From contig JAQPZY010001596.1 of the NCBI GenBank assembly GCA_029931535.1, positions 1,054,001-1,118,000 on the forward strand: DNA of 64,000 nucleotides, written 5' to 3'. This document shows, piece by piece, positions 12,470 through 24,485 of this stretch (position 1 is its first letter; every line of letters starts with the position of its first letter). The notes under the pieces were generated by a model, which was not told the origin of the DNA, ran no database searches, and saw only the letters and a list, made by a program, of their open reading frames with translations. The stretch comes from Margaritifera margaritifera. Lineage: Eukaryota > Mollusca > Bivalvia > Unionida > Margaritiferidae. The position numbers were made by a program, and so were the translations under genes.

Positions 12470-12712
12470 ATCACTATGGTCCAGGGACATTAGGGTATGT
12501 TTTTATTTACAAAGTAGGAGTAGTCTAGAAATGTTTTCGTATAGAGGGATACGAGATTTAAGGAAAGTAAAAATGACTAAGGCAGCAGAAATGTATACTT
12601 TGGTCCCGGGTCTTGGGGGTATTTTTGTATCTTAAAAAGAAAATATGAGAGATCCAGAAATGTTCTCATATAGGGATATGATATTTAAAATTGCAAAAAG
12701 ATGACTTTCTGG
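12470..12712. repeat. Two diverged tandem copies of a ~120-bp unit
   Basis: The pattern 'GGGTAT-TTTTTAT...AGTCTAGAAATGTTTTCGTATA-GGGATA' near 12490-12570 returns, diverged, near 12615-12690 (GGGGGTATTTTTGTATC, GATCCAGAAATGTTCTCATATAGGGATATG). It sits just before the HSPA12-like exon, presumably in its intron. Confidence 0.5.
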
Positions 12713-12877
12713 CTTAAACTGGCTTTAACTGGTTTAAACTGGTTGTGTGTTCTAGGATTCTCATATCCTCATTACTCACGGATTTATAGCCTCCCTTAGC
12801 AACATGATATAGGAACTCTCGATACAGCCCATATTCAGAAGCAATTAACAATTCTGTTTTATTCAACCCCATTTCAG

Positions 12878-13684
12878 CTTCCAGCTATCTTGAATGAATT
12901 ATGTGAAAATATGGATGGAAGCAGTATCAAGACGTGTCTTGCGGAGTCGGTTCACAACAAAGAGATTTCTCTGAAAGCGGATAAGATGATGATTAATCCA
13001 TCGGTAGTTGAGGTACTTTTCCGGAAAGCAACGGACCACATCGTGGACCACATAAAAGACATTCTTGAGAAAGGCCATGGGAAGGACATCTCCATGATCC
13101 TCATGGTAGGGGGTTTTTCTGAATCCCAGTATGTGCAAGAAGTTATCTATGAAACATTTAAAAGTAAAAGTGGAATACAAGTCATAATTCCTCGAGATGC
13201 TGGAATAACTGTCGTGAAAGGTGCTGTTCTCTTTGGAAGAATGCCTCACTCAATTGAGTCTAGAGTTCTCCGATTCACCTACGGTGAACGAGTAAGTAGG
13301 ACATTTGAAGAAGGAATGGATCCTGTGGCGAAGAAAAAAGTCACAGATGCTGGTCCCTTGTGTCAGGACATTTTTATGTGTCTTATTTCAGCGGGTTCGG
13401 AGGTTAAGAATGATTTCTCGATGCAAATGTCATATAGAACTAGTAATGATTTCCAGAAGTCCATTTTGCTTGAAGTGTATTACACCAAAGAAAAGAACCC
13501 ACAGTTCACCACTGATCCAGGGTGCAAGTTATTGGGAAGATCTGTCATGAACATTTCAAATCCAAGTAAGGACATACGTTGGGTGGATGTGACGTACCAG
13601 TTTGGGATGACAGAATTAAAAATTACAGCAGTGGACCGAAAAACGCAAAATCCTTGCAAAATATCATTTAATATGACTGAGTAA
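12878..13684 (+). CDS. HSPA12-like Hsp70 family protein, terminal exon (partial gene)
   Basis: A pyrimidine-rich tract and TTTCAG end at 12877. The open frame starts exactly at the next codon (Leu-Pro-Ala-Ile-Leu) and runs 268 codons to TAA at 13682-13684. The fold is the C-terminal half of the actin-like ATPase: MILMVGGFSESQYVQ is the Hsp70 adenosine/phosphate loop, followed by VIIPRDAGITVVKGAVLFGR and a C-terminal beta-rich part typical of HSPA12A/B rather than canonical Hsp70 (no DLNK-type substrate domain, no EEVD end). HSPA12 genes are strongly expanded in bivalves and are linked there to stress and immune responses. The N-terminal ATPase exons were not found in the preceding 6.5 kb. The gene therefore either has a very long intron spanning other elements or is an orphan exon. 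Confidence 0.85.
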   Translation, partial: LPAILNELCENMDGSSIKTCLAESVHNKEISLKADKMMINPSVVEVLFRKATDHIVDHIKDILEKGHGKDISMILMVGGFSESQYVQEVIYETFKSKSGIQVIIPRDAGITVVKGAVLFGRMPHSIESRVLRFTYGERVSRTFEEGMDPVAKKKVTDAGPLCQDIFMCLISAGSEVKNDFSMQMSYRTSNDFQKSILLEVYYTKEKNPQFTTDPGCKLLGRSVMNISNPSKDIRWVDVTYQFGMTELKITAVDRKTQNPCKISFNMTE

Positions 13685-15680
13685 AACACAGAGCATTTAA
13701 TTTCAGATAACTCATGTAAGTAGCAAATTCATCCATCGATAAGTCTTGCAAACAATATTTAACTTGTGGTTTAGTCAGAAAAAAGAGTGCTCGTGATAGA
13801 TGAGACCAAATAAGTTTTTTGACATGTACATAATTTTCTCCAAACAAAGTAGAATATTTTATTGATATGGTAAGATGTTGATGTGCTTTTTTTAAAAAAT
13901 TGAATATTTCACACAAAATGAGATACATATTTTTTTAGGTAACTCAATCTCCTTTGTGTTGCATTTCCATAATGTCCCGAGGTAGCTACAATATCGGTAT
14001 ATACAGGTGAATTTGGGTTACTAAACATAATTCTTCTTGATAAAATTGTATCTAGATGGTAATATTTTATCATTATGCTAACGGGGCTTATCCTGTGGGT
14101 TTGCTCATAAGATTCGTACAATTGTCAAATTTTAGAAACAAATGCAAGATGCCTTCACACACAGAGAAACAGATTGACAAAATTTCCATGCATTCTTTAT
14201 GTTGTACGTATGTTGTTTGTATGTGTCTAGTTATGAACATGATATTAGGATTAGTAAGTGAGGAAAAGTGTTTCACAGTGACTATCAAGCTATCACTTTT
14301 AGTGCAGATTTCAAAAGATATGTTGTGAACAAGTATTTAAAGATACCGAGATACGCATTTGACTATACCTTAGCCAATCACCAACATTGAATTAAGCAAA
14401 TATTTTTATCAAAATCTAGGTAATGTTCACGCCTCAAAGTAACCATGCCACATTTTCTCTTATAAAATGTGTATTCGTTAAAGAGAAATTATGAATGTAA
14501 ATACTTGACTTTATTTGACATACTTTGGTGTAATTACATATTATACTGTCATATACCTAAACATGAATTTGTGTTAGGTACCGTGTATGAAACCAGATTG
14601 TAGAATTGCGCATCGAGTACATATTTTATCAACTCAACGTTGTATTAAAAGGGTCATTTGCATTATTTAACATATAATTCTAAAATTGTATACTCTTCCA
14701 GCGTGTCGGGTAATAAGCACAGTTTTTAAATAAATTTGCATAATAACACCATAGAAAGATTGACTTATACTAGCCTACTTTCTCGAAAACGTATGGACTT
14801 TACCGGTATGTGGTCAAAACTTTAGGATACCTATCAACCTTCCTATGTATGCAGTTATCTGATTGACATTACCTACGCTGGGATTATGTGATCCTTTTGA
14901 ATAAAGGAAATGGTTCTTTGTCCGTATTCTTTAGTTTTTGAAAGATTTTATTATATTGAATCAAATTTAGAAAATGCATTTTCAGTCTTTATTTGTATCG
15001 ATCGTGTATCTTTTCTTGTTCCTGTAAATAGTCCTTTGCTTTAATTTCTAATGTACATTTGTGTGGCTCTTTGTTTCAAGAGGTCTTCAACAAATGTACT
15101 GCATGTTATTATAATAACTGTCTGTTAATAGTGACTATTTTAGAAGGACATACGACTGTGGTTGGAGATTTTTTTAACAAAAGAATCGTTATCTCTATCG
15201 AACGCCATGATATGATGCTTACACAATGCATACCATGAAACTTGTGTATAACCACATATACAGACAAGGATAAGTGTACATTATTAGTTTTAACATTATC
15301 AGCGCCAGGCTTTAAAAAGAGTATTGTATACTGTACAATGATTATTGATTCGTATATGTTGCACGATACAAATACATGAAATTCGTTGAGTGCCATTACA
15401 ATTTCACCTCGCAAAATCGACCATGTACTGAAATAGTCACATCATAGGCCTCTTTTTTAAAATTGTATCCGTATTACATGTGTTACTTGTCAGTCTAATA
15501 AGTCTAATTTGGGAGATCCAAAAGTATAAAAGTTATTAACTAAATGGTATCATCGGAAAACATATGTTATAGGGAAATAGAACAGTAACTATAACAGCGG
15601 AGTAGTTGATATCCGTGAATAATGTCATATTCTTTTTGTTAATGTGATCACTGAATGAAGTGTTGACTTCGAGAAAATAA
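13685..15680. other. Intergenic DNA without recognised features
   Basis: AT-rich, with only chance frames. A short piece near 14770 (TACTAGCCTACTTT) resembles a motif in the dispersed repeat copies at 54.5 and 61.7 kb, but too little is shared to call a copy. Confidence 0.35.
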
Positions 15681-15689
15681 CTATCTCTC

Positions 15690-15744
15690 TCTCTCTTTCA
15701 TGTGTATGTATGTAGGTATGCGTATGTATGTATGTATGTTTGTA

Positions 15745-15812
<68 letters not shown>

Positions 15813-15910
15813 GATATATATGTATGTGTTTATATGTGTATGTGTGTACATATGTATATGTATATATATGTGTATGTACATGTGTATATATGTATGTATA
15901 ATATATATAA
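15690..15910. repeat. Compound microsatellite (CT)n, (TATG)n, (TA)n
   Basis: TCTC and TATG units lead into (TA)n at 15754-15809, followed by mixed TATATG/TGTG units. Every reading frame here on both strands is Tyr/Ile/His/Val repeat and not a gene. Confidence 0.95.
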
Positions 15911-16227
15911 GGATTACCTGTTTGAAAATTGTTCCATTTATGATAAGTAAATATGCTTAAAAACATGTTTTGAAATATAATATTTTTGCAAGTTTTGTGC
16001 ATAATGTGATGTATAACAATTGTTTGACGATTTGTTGTTTATTAGTTGTTGTTTTGTTTTTTTTTTTGACAAATATATAGATGCATAGACGCATACATAA
16101 AATTTGCAAACATTTTCTAATTTGATGATGATAGCAAAAACCAAGTTTGTATTTCGTATTTTCCATTAATTAAGGAGATTAAAAATATAGAAATGTTAAT
16201 AAAATATGATTATATTCTCCTCTACTT

Positions 16228-16263
16228 TTTCTTCTTCTTCTTCTTCTCTCTCTCTCTCTCTCA
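16228..16263. repeat. (CTT)n(CT)n microsatellite
   Basis: A short compound tract of CTT then CT units. Confidence 0.9.
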
Positions 16264-16340
16264 TGAAATCTTTAGAAATATGGAGTTGAAATAGATATAG
16301 CAAATACATGCTTACTTTCTAATTCTAAGGCTTTTATATT

Positions 16341-16440
16341 GTGTAAAATACATACGTCTTTGTTATACTGTGTAAATTACATACGTCTTTGTTATACTGT
16401 GTAAATTACATACGTCTTTGTTACATACGTCTTTATTATA
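16341..16440. repeat. 29-bp tandem repeat, ~3.5 copies
   Basis: The unit ACATACGTCTTTGTTATACT plus GTGTAAATT repeats head to tail almost without change. The last copy is shortened to ACATACGTCTTTG/ATTAT. Confidence 0.85.
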
Positions 16441-17885
16441 CATAGATGTTTAGCATTTTGTTTTTGTAAGCGGTGAATACAATGCACCCCAACCTTGCCA
16501 CCGTAATATGTCTGTTGTAATAAAAAAAAAATCTGGTTATAATTTTCACCAGCGGACCCTATTCAGCTTCAGCAGAGTGATTACATGGTGGTTTATTAAT
16601 TATTACTATGAAAAAAGATGACAATAATTATAATGAAATGAAACTATTCAGGTTCCGCAAACTCGGGGTTTGATTTTTAAAGAAAAACAATTTTCCAAGT
16701 TTTCCTCAATGGTTATCATGGTTATTTAAAAATGATCTTGTATATGTTAGGTATTCTTAAAACAAATTTTATTCCCTTTTGTAGTGTATGATTGAAGGGT
16801 GTAATTTTGGTTATGGAGTATACAGCTTGGAATACTCCGGATGTGCACCTTTCAAAAGACTGCTAGCTCCGCTTGGTCTTTTTCACTTCATGGACAGAAG
16901 TAATTTGTAAAAAAAAAAGAGAACGAGCAGATAATTTTTTTTTAGTTTCATTTTAATATTGTATAATTCATTCATTGCACTTTCAGAGTTTAGTATTATA
17001 TGCTCTGGCAATATTTACTTTCCCTATTTTAATATCAGCTAAAGTTTCGATCAGCTGTCTGCTTTTGGCAGCACGTTGTTTCCCTAATATAAAGAAATTT
17101 CAGTCACAGTACAGGAAATTACCACAGAGGTTTACCAACATTCTCTCCAATGTGCATATGCAAATGCACACAACTTGACCTTATACTTCTCCCGCTTTCA
17201 GAAGTACATAATAACTGTAGAGCAGAACCTCATTAAATTATCTACAAGGCTGAAGTAAATGGAGCAAAATGAAATATTGGCGATACATGCAAAGATAGGA
17301 GCTAGGCTATACAATATTCAAAAGAGTGAAGTAGTGCAACTGTGTCCTTTTTTGAAAAACTAATCTGCCGAACATTTTAATGATTTGTTTTTCTTCTTCT
17401 GTGTTCTTATTAGTGACTCTGTCTGGGTTAAAGGGTATTCCTAAATACAATATCACGATATTCATCTACGAGAAAAAGACGTACTAAATCGGGCAAGAAT
17501 GAAAAATTCCAAACATTTAGGTTCCCATCAAGAATAGAAAAATAATTTCCTACAACGTTTGCAACTTGTCATTTTTGGGACAAATCAAATAATAAAGGTT
17601 ACTGCTCTTATATGCAAAAATAACTTTGTATGTATCTCTTTCTTTCTTCTATTTCTAATACGCATACTGCCGCGGTTATCAAATTTCGTTTCAATCCAAC
17701 AACATCTCAGAAATGTTAAAATGTCTATAAACGTTTTGGCCTTTAAAAGCTATAATAATTGTTCATATTTTCGACGATTTCCAACACTGTGGGAATCCTG
17801 TATTAGAAACCCAATGTGTTACCCCCCAAAAGAAAGAAAGGAGAAAACAAGAGAAAAAGAAACACAGTTCTTTAAAATCAATCTA
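16441..17885. other. Intergenic DNA without recognised genes
   Basis: Only chance reading frames, for example 17559-17927 on the plus strand, which shows no domain, no splice frame and an AT-driven composition. Confidence 0.35.
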
Positions 17886-17887
17886 TT

Positions 17888-19304
17888 TTCTCTAACTTCG
17901 TCTTTGCCTGTAGTCGCCACAGATTGAAGAGCTTTCCGTCATAGTCACGGAAGGCACCAGTAAGCATGGCAGAGAACATCATACTGGAGAGGGTTGGGGC
18001 CAACACAGCCTCGTTTGCCTCCATTGGTGCCTGGGTTCACGACACGAGCGAGCGTGCCATAATGTAATTGCCGAAACGTCACGATGAATTTCTCTGGGCA
18101 ACCAAATTTTGCCATTATCTTCCAAAGGCCTCCGTGGTTGACTGTGTTAAAGGCTTCTGTCAGGTCGATGAATGTCGTGTACAGGTTTGAGTTATGTTCC
18201 TGACATTGTTCCTGGGGTTGACGAGCTGCAAACACGATGTCTGTAATCCCTCGTCCTTTCCTGAAGCGACACTGACTCACTGGCGGGAGCCCTTGATAGA
18301 TGTGGTGCACAAGACGATTCAGCAGAATTCTGGCAAGGCTACTGACAGCAAGGAGATGCCCCGATGGTTGTTGCAGGATTGTCTGTTGCCTGTCCGCTTG
18401 TACAAGTGGACAATGGATGCATCTGTGTACTTCTAGATTATAGTTCCCTGAGACCAAATTGACTGGAAGAATTCAGTCAGTTTCTGTGCCATGTGCGAGC
18501 CTCCGTCTGTGTATGCTTCTGCTGGTATAGCATCTGCTCCATGTGATTTTCCATTTGACATCAGGTCAATTGCTTGCACAGTTACGGTCAGCGTTGGAGG
18601 ATCAGCAAGTGATATGTTGATTTCCACTTAGGGCAGTCGATCAATTGCCTCCTCGCTGATAGATGACTGTTGAAGTGTTCTGCACATCTTTGATGTATCT
18701 TTTCTTTGTCAGTGAGCAACGTGGAACTGTCCGCACTCAGTATTGGAGATGTTTCTGATGATTGTGGCCCGTTGATTGTCCTCAAAGCGTCATGGAAGTT
18801 CTTCGTGTCATTCATGTCTGCGTAGGACTGAATCTCGTCTGCCTTATTGCTCAGCCATGAGTCTTGCAACTCTCTGACTTTGCACTGGACAGTCCTCTTG
18901 ATGTTGCCTTCAAAACAGGCCTTCTGTAACCGATGTTTCTTATTCAGAAGTCTCTGTATGGCAGCATTGTTCTCATCGAACCAGTCTTGATGTTTACGTG
19001 TGGTGGGACCGAACGTTTTGGACGCAGTTGAGTACACAGAGTCTCTGAAGGATTCCCAGTTTTCCTCGACATTCTCGGAGTTTATAATGATTGTATCCAG
19101 TTGACTGCACAGTTCTTCGACAAATGTCTGTTTCACATTTTCCTGTTTCAATTTGGCGACATTAAGCTTTTTGGCCACTTTTTTGCTTTGTGTTCGTCTG
19201 CTAGGCTGAATCTGGACAATGCAGAGCTTGAAGACTATGAGCCTGTGGTCAGTCCAGAATTCTGCACTTCTCATGGTCCCTAATGCAAGGAAGAACATCT
19301 TCAA
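17888..19304 (-). pseudogene. Truncated non-LTR retrotransposon (LINE) ORF2: endonuclease end plus reverse transcriptase fingers
   Basis: Read on the minus strand from 19304 downward. First comes the C-terminal endonuclease motif WTDHRLIVFKL, then a long linker (HQDWFDENNAAIQRLLNKKH), then SNGKSHGADAIPAEAY. The reverse transcriptase continues with SQCRFRKGRGITDIVFAARQ and motif A, FIDLTEAFNTVNH. Coding ends near 17888 at GAFRDYDGKLFNL, before any YADD catalytic motif. Frame changes fall near 18450 and 18610. The N-terminal endonuclease domain is absent above 19304. The sequence resembles the RTE/Jockey/CR1-type elements common in invertebrates, but I cannot fix the clade. This copy lacks both ends and cannot encode an active enzyme. 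Confidence 0.85.
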
Positions 19305-20660
19305 TCTTTCTTCGAGTCATCCAGTAGATTATTTTCTCTTGCAGAATGTAGCTTTCTCGAATCTTTCTGGAATAAATCTTATGAGTATAATGTGACAAAC
19401 CTAGGGTATGTGCTGCTTGTATTTAAGAGTCCGTCTCTAGGTTTGTTATATTTTAGTTATTATTTATTTGATTATGGAGAGTCGGTGTAGGGACTATATT
19501 CCTCAAACCGAGTAAATTATCTAATTACTAGAAGCAGACGTCATAATGTACAGAATTCATGATTCACGTGACATTATAGGAATATGGATTAGTTTCGTAA
19601 AATGAACCATCCCCAAATTCATCACATAAGGAATTCTCAGGATATTCTCAAGTAAAAGTGTTTAGTCCCTTGTGATAGGAAATAAGAATATATATTAGGC
19701 TGTTTGTGTCTTGTTTTGTAGTACGTGGCGTGAATACCGATATGTGGCTTAGAAAATCGTAATGATGAATCATGCGAATGTGAAGCAACATGCAAGTGTG
19801 ATATTAGAGTCTCGTGAATGTATGGTCGTTACTTGATTAAAGGAAAACTATTTATGGTATTAGAGCGTTTAAGAAACCTTCGGTTAACAACGACTGTTAT
19901 CTTGAGGTCCTTGGAAATAGGGAAAACTTCTACCTCAACCCAGCCTCACGCAAATGTTCGACATTGATTGCTTCGCTCGGTTGGGAGGTGCTGTTATGGT
20001 GTTGTAGTACTTTGCTTTAATAGCTCGTGCCATGCATTTATCAATTTCATCTGCTTTAATTGCAAAATGTCACCGTGAAAAAGATGCATCGTCTGAAAAC
20101 AGAAAGGGAAACGGATTCGATGTATACATATTTTAAAAGCACTAAACTTCTTAAACAATATCCTTTCTCATACTCGACAAATGAGAGCAAACAGGGAATT
20201 TAAGCTGCAGTAACTGTATTAGAATTAGTCTGATGTTTCTAAAACAAAAATATTTGTATTAAAATAAGAGGGACACATTTGTTTTGGGTTTTGCTTTGCA
20301 AGTGTTTTTAAGGCGAACGTTTCATCTGTGATGGTAGTTCAAAGTGTGTATATTTGTCCAGCTGAATCAAACAGGCTGCAGGTAAGCGAAGAAACAAACT
20401 AAAAGTATATAAGTATATATTGCATCATATCGTTGAAAAAGCTGTTTGAATAAAACCTCTGAGGTTTTCTAACAAATAATTTCACTGCGCATTTTGATAC
20501 TCGCACTTCAAAGAATCGATGTCCATCGATTTATCATCCCCGGCCACATACGTCACCATGGTTGAATTTCCCCTCCCATTCTTTCTCTCTGTGGTCTCAT
20601 ACGGATTTTGGTTCTGATGAAATTGACCTCGCAGAGGTCGTAGTGCTAATGTTTGTTCCT
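19305..20660. other. Intergenic DNA without recognised features
   Basis: No exon, repeat or mobile element could be read in this stretch beyond the first bases flanking the LINE fragment. Confidence 0.35.
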
Positions 20661-20663
20661 TAA

Positions 20664-21029
20664 GTACTATTTGATGATGGTGCTAATATATTTAGTGTCG
20701 ATAAAAGCGTATTTGTCGTAGCTACTGTTGGTAGTTTTAATGTAGATCTTGGTGACGATGCCATTGTTGCAGGTATAGGGGATGAGACAATTGTTGTAGG
20801 TATTGGTGTTCATGCTGTTGTTGAAGGTCATTGTGACGAAGCTAATGGTGTAGGTCTTAATGACGGTAAAAATATTGTTGATTTTGCTGACGATGTTACG
20901 GTTGCAGGTCTTGATGACGCTGCAACTGTTCTAGGTCTTGGTGACGATGTTGTTGTTGGAAAGAAATCATTACATGAAATCGTAACATTTCTGCCCATAT
21001 CTGCAAGATTGAAGAAACAATCAAAATAA
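20664..21029 (+). repeat. Degenerate minisatellite forming a 121-codon Asp/Gly/Val-rich open frame without ATG
   Basis: Units of roughly 24-36 bp around 'GTTGTTGCAGGTCTTGATGA' repeat with many changes from 20700 to 20960. The plus frame stays open from 20664 to a TAA at 21027-21029 and reads as variations on VAGLGDD (VLGLGDDVVVGKKS near the end). There is no start codon and no clear acceptor. It is probably a repeat that happens to be open, but an exon of a repeat protein is not excluded. Confidence 0.5.
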
Positions 21030-22010
21030 AAAATAAAATACGAAAAGTAGTGAAATAACTGAATAATATATAACAAAATTGTACACTAACATGTATCCAA
21101 CAGAAGAGTACAAATTGCAAATGTGTGTTCTGTCAGTTATGGCTCATTTGTATCATAGATGATTGATTTATTGCCTATGTTTTGATCATTCAGCAGTCCT
21201 AGGGACTAATTAATACAGTATTTATCTCAGTCTGTCTGCGAATTATCATTTACAGTCAATTAATCCGGGAAGAGGCTAGTATATATTTGATATCACTTAC
21301 TTTGGTGTAGTTTTTTAATACAACATGAAAATATCTTAACTAGTCAAAAGCTGATATGTTAAGTATATTGATTGATCTTTTGCCAGTGTTTATCACCGTT
21401 GCTGTCAAACCTATCTAGTAGATGGAATGAAACTCATGTTTGATATAGATTTAAAAATTGTCAATTAACAAATGCAGGATGGTTCGGGGACGTATACGTG
21501 TGAAGTTCTATTTTCTCTCCGTATAGCAGCCAATGTCTCATAGTATCACTAATTGTCGGACATCATCACATCTGCAATATTGATTAAAAGATCATACTCT
21601 TTAATACAAATCTTTAAGACAAACAAGGTTGCTATATTTTTCTTGTTTTAACAGCACGTTTAACACGTTATTGGCTATAGGCAACCGACCTGGGCTGGCC
21701 TCGGCGGTAACTCCAAAAGAGAGGTGCATGTAACTCCATTCTTATTAAAGCTTTCTATAAAATATTCTATCAATATAACGAACATGAACTACAAGTTGAT
21801 TTGGAAAACATCTTGTTGCGACAAACCTACTCTATAGACTATTATCCAACAAAAAATAAAACCGTTTGACCTTTGTATTTTCGATATCATGCACACAAGT
21901 TTCTAATTGAATGCTACGCTGACCAATCTGTTGTAAGTGTGGCTACTATATCCTCATCAAGTAAAGGTTATTTATGAATTCAATTTCACAATATGCGGCC
22001 TTATTATCGT
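21030..22010. other. Intergenic DNA without recognised features
   Basis: AT-rich, no exon or repeat seen. Confidence 0.35.
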
Positions 22011-22013
22011 GCA

Positions 22014-22014
<1 letters not shown>

Positions 22015-22081
<67 letters not shown>
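22015..22081. repeat. (TA)n microsatellite
   Basis: About 66 bp of uninterrupted TA units. Confidence 0.95.
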
Positions 22082-22083
<2 letters not shown>

Positions 22084-24130
22084 AATCAAAACAACCGCTA
22101 TGGAATCTATTTCATATATGTAGGTGTCTGTCCTCACAATTTAGTTCATAAGTAATACTAATACTTGGGTATATTGATATAGGGTCTGGTTTTGGTGTGT
22201 TATCGTTCTTAAATTGGTTCTTTAGGCACTGTTAAATTGTCTACCTTCGTAGTTTGAAAGCTTGTAAAATGAACGTGGGAGAAACAGTTTCCTCAAAATA
22301 ACGCTTCAAGTTAAAGGCCGATATTAATGATTTTGTATCATACAGAATCTGGAAAATTATAATCATTACAGAGGTTGATGACTTATAGCTGCTTGACAAT
22401 TGTAACTTATGAGATCTAGATGGCTTCCTCGAGGCAATTAGTGTTGTTTGTTGTTTGTAATTCGGAATATATGTTTTTCCAGGAAACGGTTCTATTTGTT
22501 GCAGTTAGAACGCAACCTGCTTTGTTGGCAACACGACCACCACCACCACCACCATCGTTCTCCATCCGTACTCCCTTGTAACTTAGTTTCCGTTGTGACT
22601 GCTGATTTAGGTAAACTCACCGTGTTGTCAGATTGCAATTAATCACGTAACCGTTACAACGCAATAACGTCTTGGTGAAGTTCTCTACCAGTTGCTGCTA
22701 GCAAAACATATACCATTTTGAAAGGAATTTTCTTTCTGTGTTTACTTCTGTGGTGTCATAATTGAAGGCTAACAATTCTTTTACCAAATAATAATCCATG
22801 ATATGAGAGAAATTTTATATTAAGTATGAATCATTTTAGTTCTTCCTATTTTTTTGTTTTTTTGTTTTTTGTTTTAGCTCACCTTACCATGAGTTTGGCT
22901 CTTTTCGTAATGCTACATCGAGACTGTAGTTACGAAAACGACATTACCTTTTGGATTACGTAATGAAGAAATCACAGTAAAATTCGGCAGGTTTTTCCCT
23001 CACATACAGTTTTTCCATTTTTACATTTACCCACAGGAAACGTATTGAAAAAGCGCAAGAGACAGAGAAAGGAACTGTTTAACACTTAGATAGCTGTAAT
23101 CCCCCTCTCACCCCCAAAACAAACATAATAAAATAGATTCCAACCAGGGTTGATGAATGTAAGCCAAATATTTCTGTTAAAAATGTTTGACAAATAACTT
23201 TTAAAACAGTCAAATCATTGAGAGAAGCTAACTGATATACATATTCAGTAAAATATTAACTACAATTCATAAAAAGTTATACAGTAATTATACTTAGTTC
23301 TGACGGAAGACGAAATATATCTTGCATTCGGTTGTGGTGGATAAAGAAGTTTTCTGTGAAGTATGCAGTGTTTAAATGATGGTAAGAAAGCCGCAAATAT
23401 AAATGACAGAACTTGTCTTAGGACAAAGAGTTTTATTTTTTCGAAGAAAATTTTTAAAAAATTAAAGGATATTTTTTTTATACAAAAAACATTGTGCTCT
23501 ATTGAGCTCACGTGCAGAGCTCCTTTGCGTTTTACAGTTTAACATTTACAATTTACTGATCGTTTACAGATAGCATGAGTCATCATTCATAATTCAGAAT
23601 AATCCAAATCTGGCTTTACCTCTTTATATTAGATATATTCTATATGTTTCTCATGAGCATAATCAACACACATAAAGTGTACCTTCTTTCTCACAAGTTG
23701 TTTTCTTAGATATATTGTTTGAGTATCAAGTCTTCGCGTCAAAGTGAATACATATTGCCAAGAATTTAGCCATATTTTAACACTCATTTTGAAAACAAGT
23801 ATATTAAATGCTTTCATTTTTCCAACCCGATCACCTGCAGGTACCGCAGCAGTTTGTAATATACATCTAAATGAACTTTCCAGGAGAAAAGCATGTATAA
23901 ATATTCAGAAAATTTTTTATGAAAATAAAGTTTGGTATTTCATTTAAATGGAAATAATCTTGCAACTATATAAGTGTGTAAGAATAAAATGTATAAACTA
24001 ATGTAAAGACATTGGCAAAGTTCCATTTGTTTTTTCTTCTCAGCATAAGATAATGCTAGGGAATGATTTAAGAAACAGTGTCCATATAAACCGTCTTCCT
24101 TATCACATACCGCACTAACCTGCCTTTTTA
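22082..24130. other. Intergenic or intronic DNA
   Basis: A short (CCA)n tract lies at about 22533-22555. No coding signal is seen. If the exon at 24141-24485 belongs to a minus-strand gene, this stretch is its following intron. Confidence 0.35.
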
Positions 24131-24140
24131 AAAGACTTAC

Positions 24141-24485
24141 CTGCACCTATACTGAAGCAAAAAGACAGAGAGAACCTGCTTTGATAATTGTTATCAACAT
24201 ACATGTAAATACTAAAGTTGGCGAATGCTTCGAAAGCATATGTGCCCAGTTCAAATGTTGCAAATTTCACCACCTGTACTCCTTGGAAACCATCTTGTAT
24301 CAGCAATTCAGCTCTACAGGAGGAACACGGACTCGATATTACTCCTATAAAAGTTGTATTAGCTTCCGGAGTAACTTCAAGGACACAAGCCTTTATTGCA
24401 GTAATAGCTTCATTGACTACGCCACTACCATTTATGTAGACAAAGTTTTTGTTAATTTCGTATCCAGTATTACAAAACTTCACAC
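24141..24485 (-). CDS. Isolated phase 1-1 internal exon of a probable secreted or surface protein
   Basis: On the minus strand a TTACAG acceptor ends at 24486 and a perfect GTAAGT donor starts at 24140. The exon between them is 345 bp and open throughout. It begins and ends in phase 1, so it is a symmetric module, as is usual for shuffled extracellular domains. Of about 115 residues, the features are VKFCNTGYEIN, NGSG and NTTF (possible N-glycosylation sites), CSSCRAELLIQDGFQGV, and a C-terminal FSLSFCFSIGAG. Paired Cys and the phase suggest an extracellular beta-rich domain. I do not recognise the family. No second copy or neighbouring exon is readable in the window, so gene length and function are unknown. 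Confidence 0.5.

Noticed and set aside
15625..16002. Overlapping frames rich in Tyr, Ile and His on both strands
   Set aside because: Pure by-product of (TA)n and TATG repeats.
17559..17927. 122-residue plus-strand ORF
   Set aside because: No domain, no splice support, composition like the flanking DNA.
20664..21029. Calcium-binding RTX-type repeat protein
   Set aside because: The Gly-Asp pattern lacks the nonapeptide periodicity of RTX repeats.
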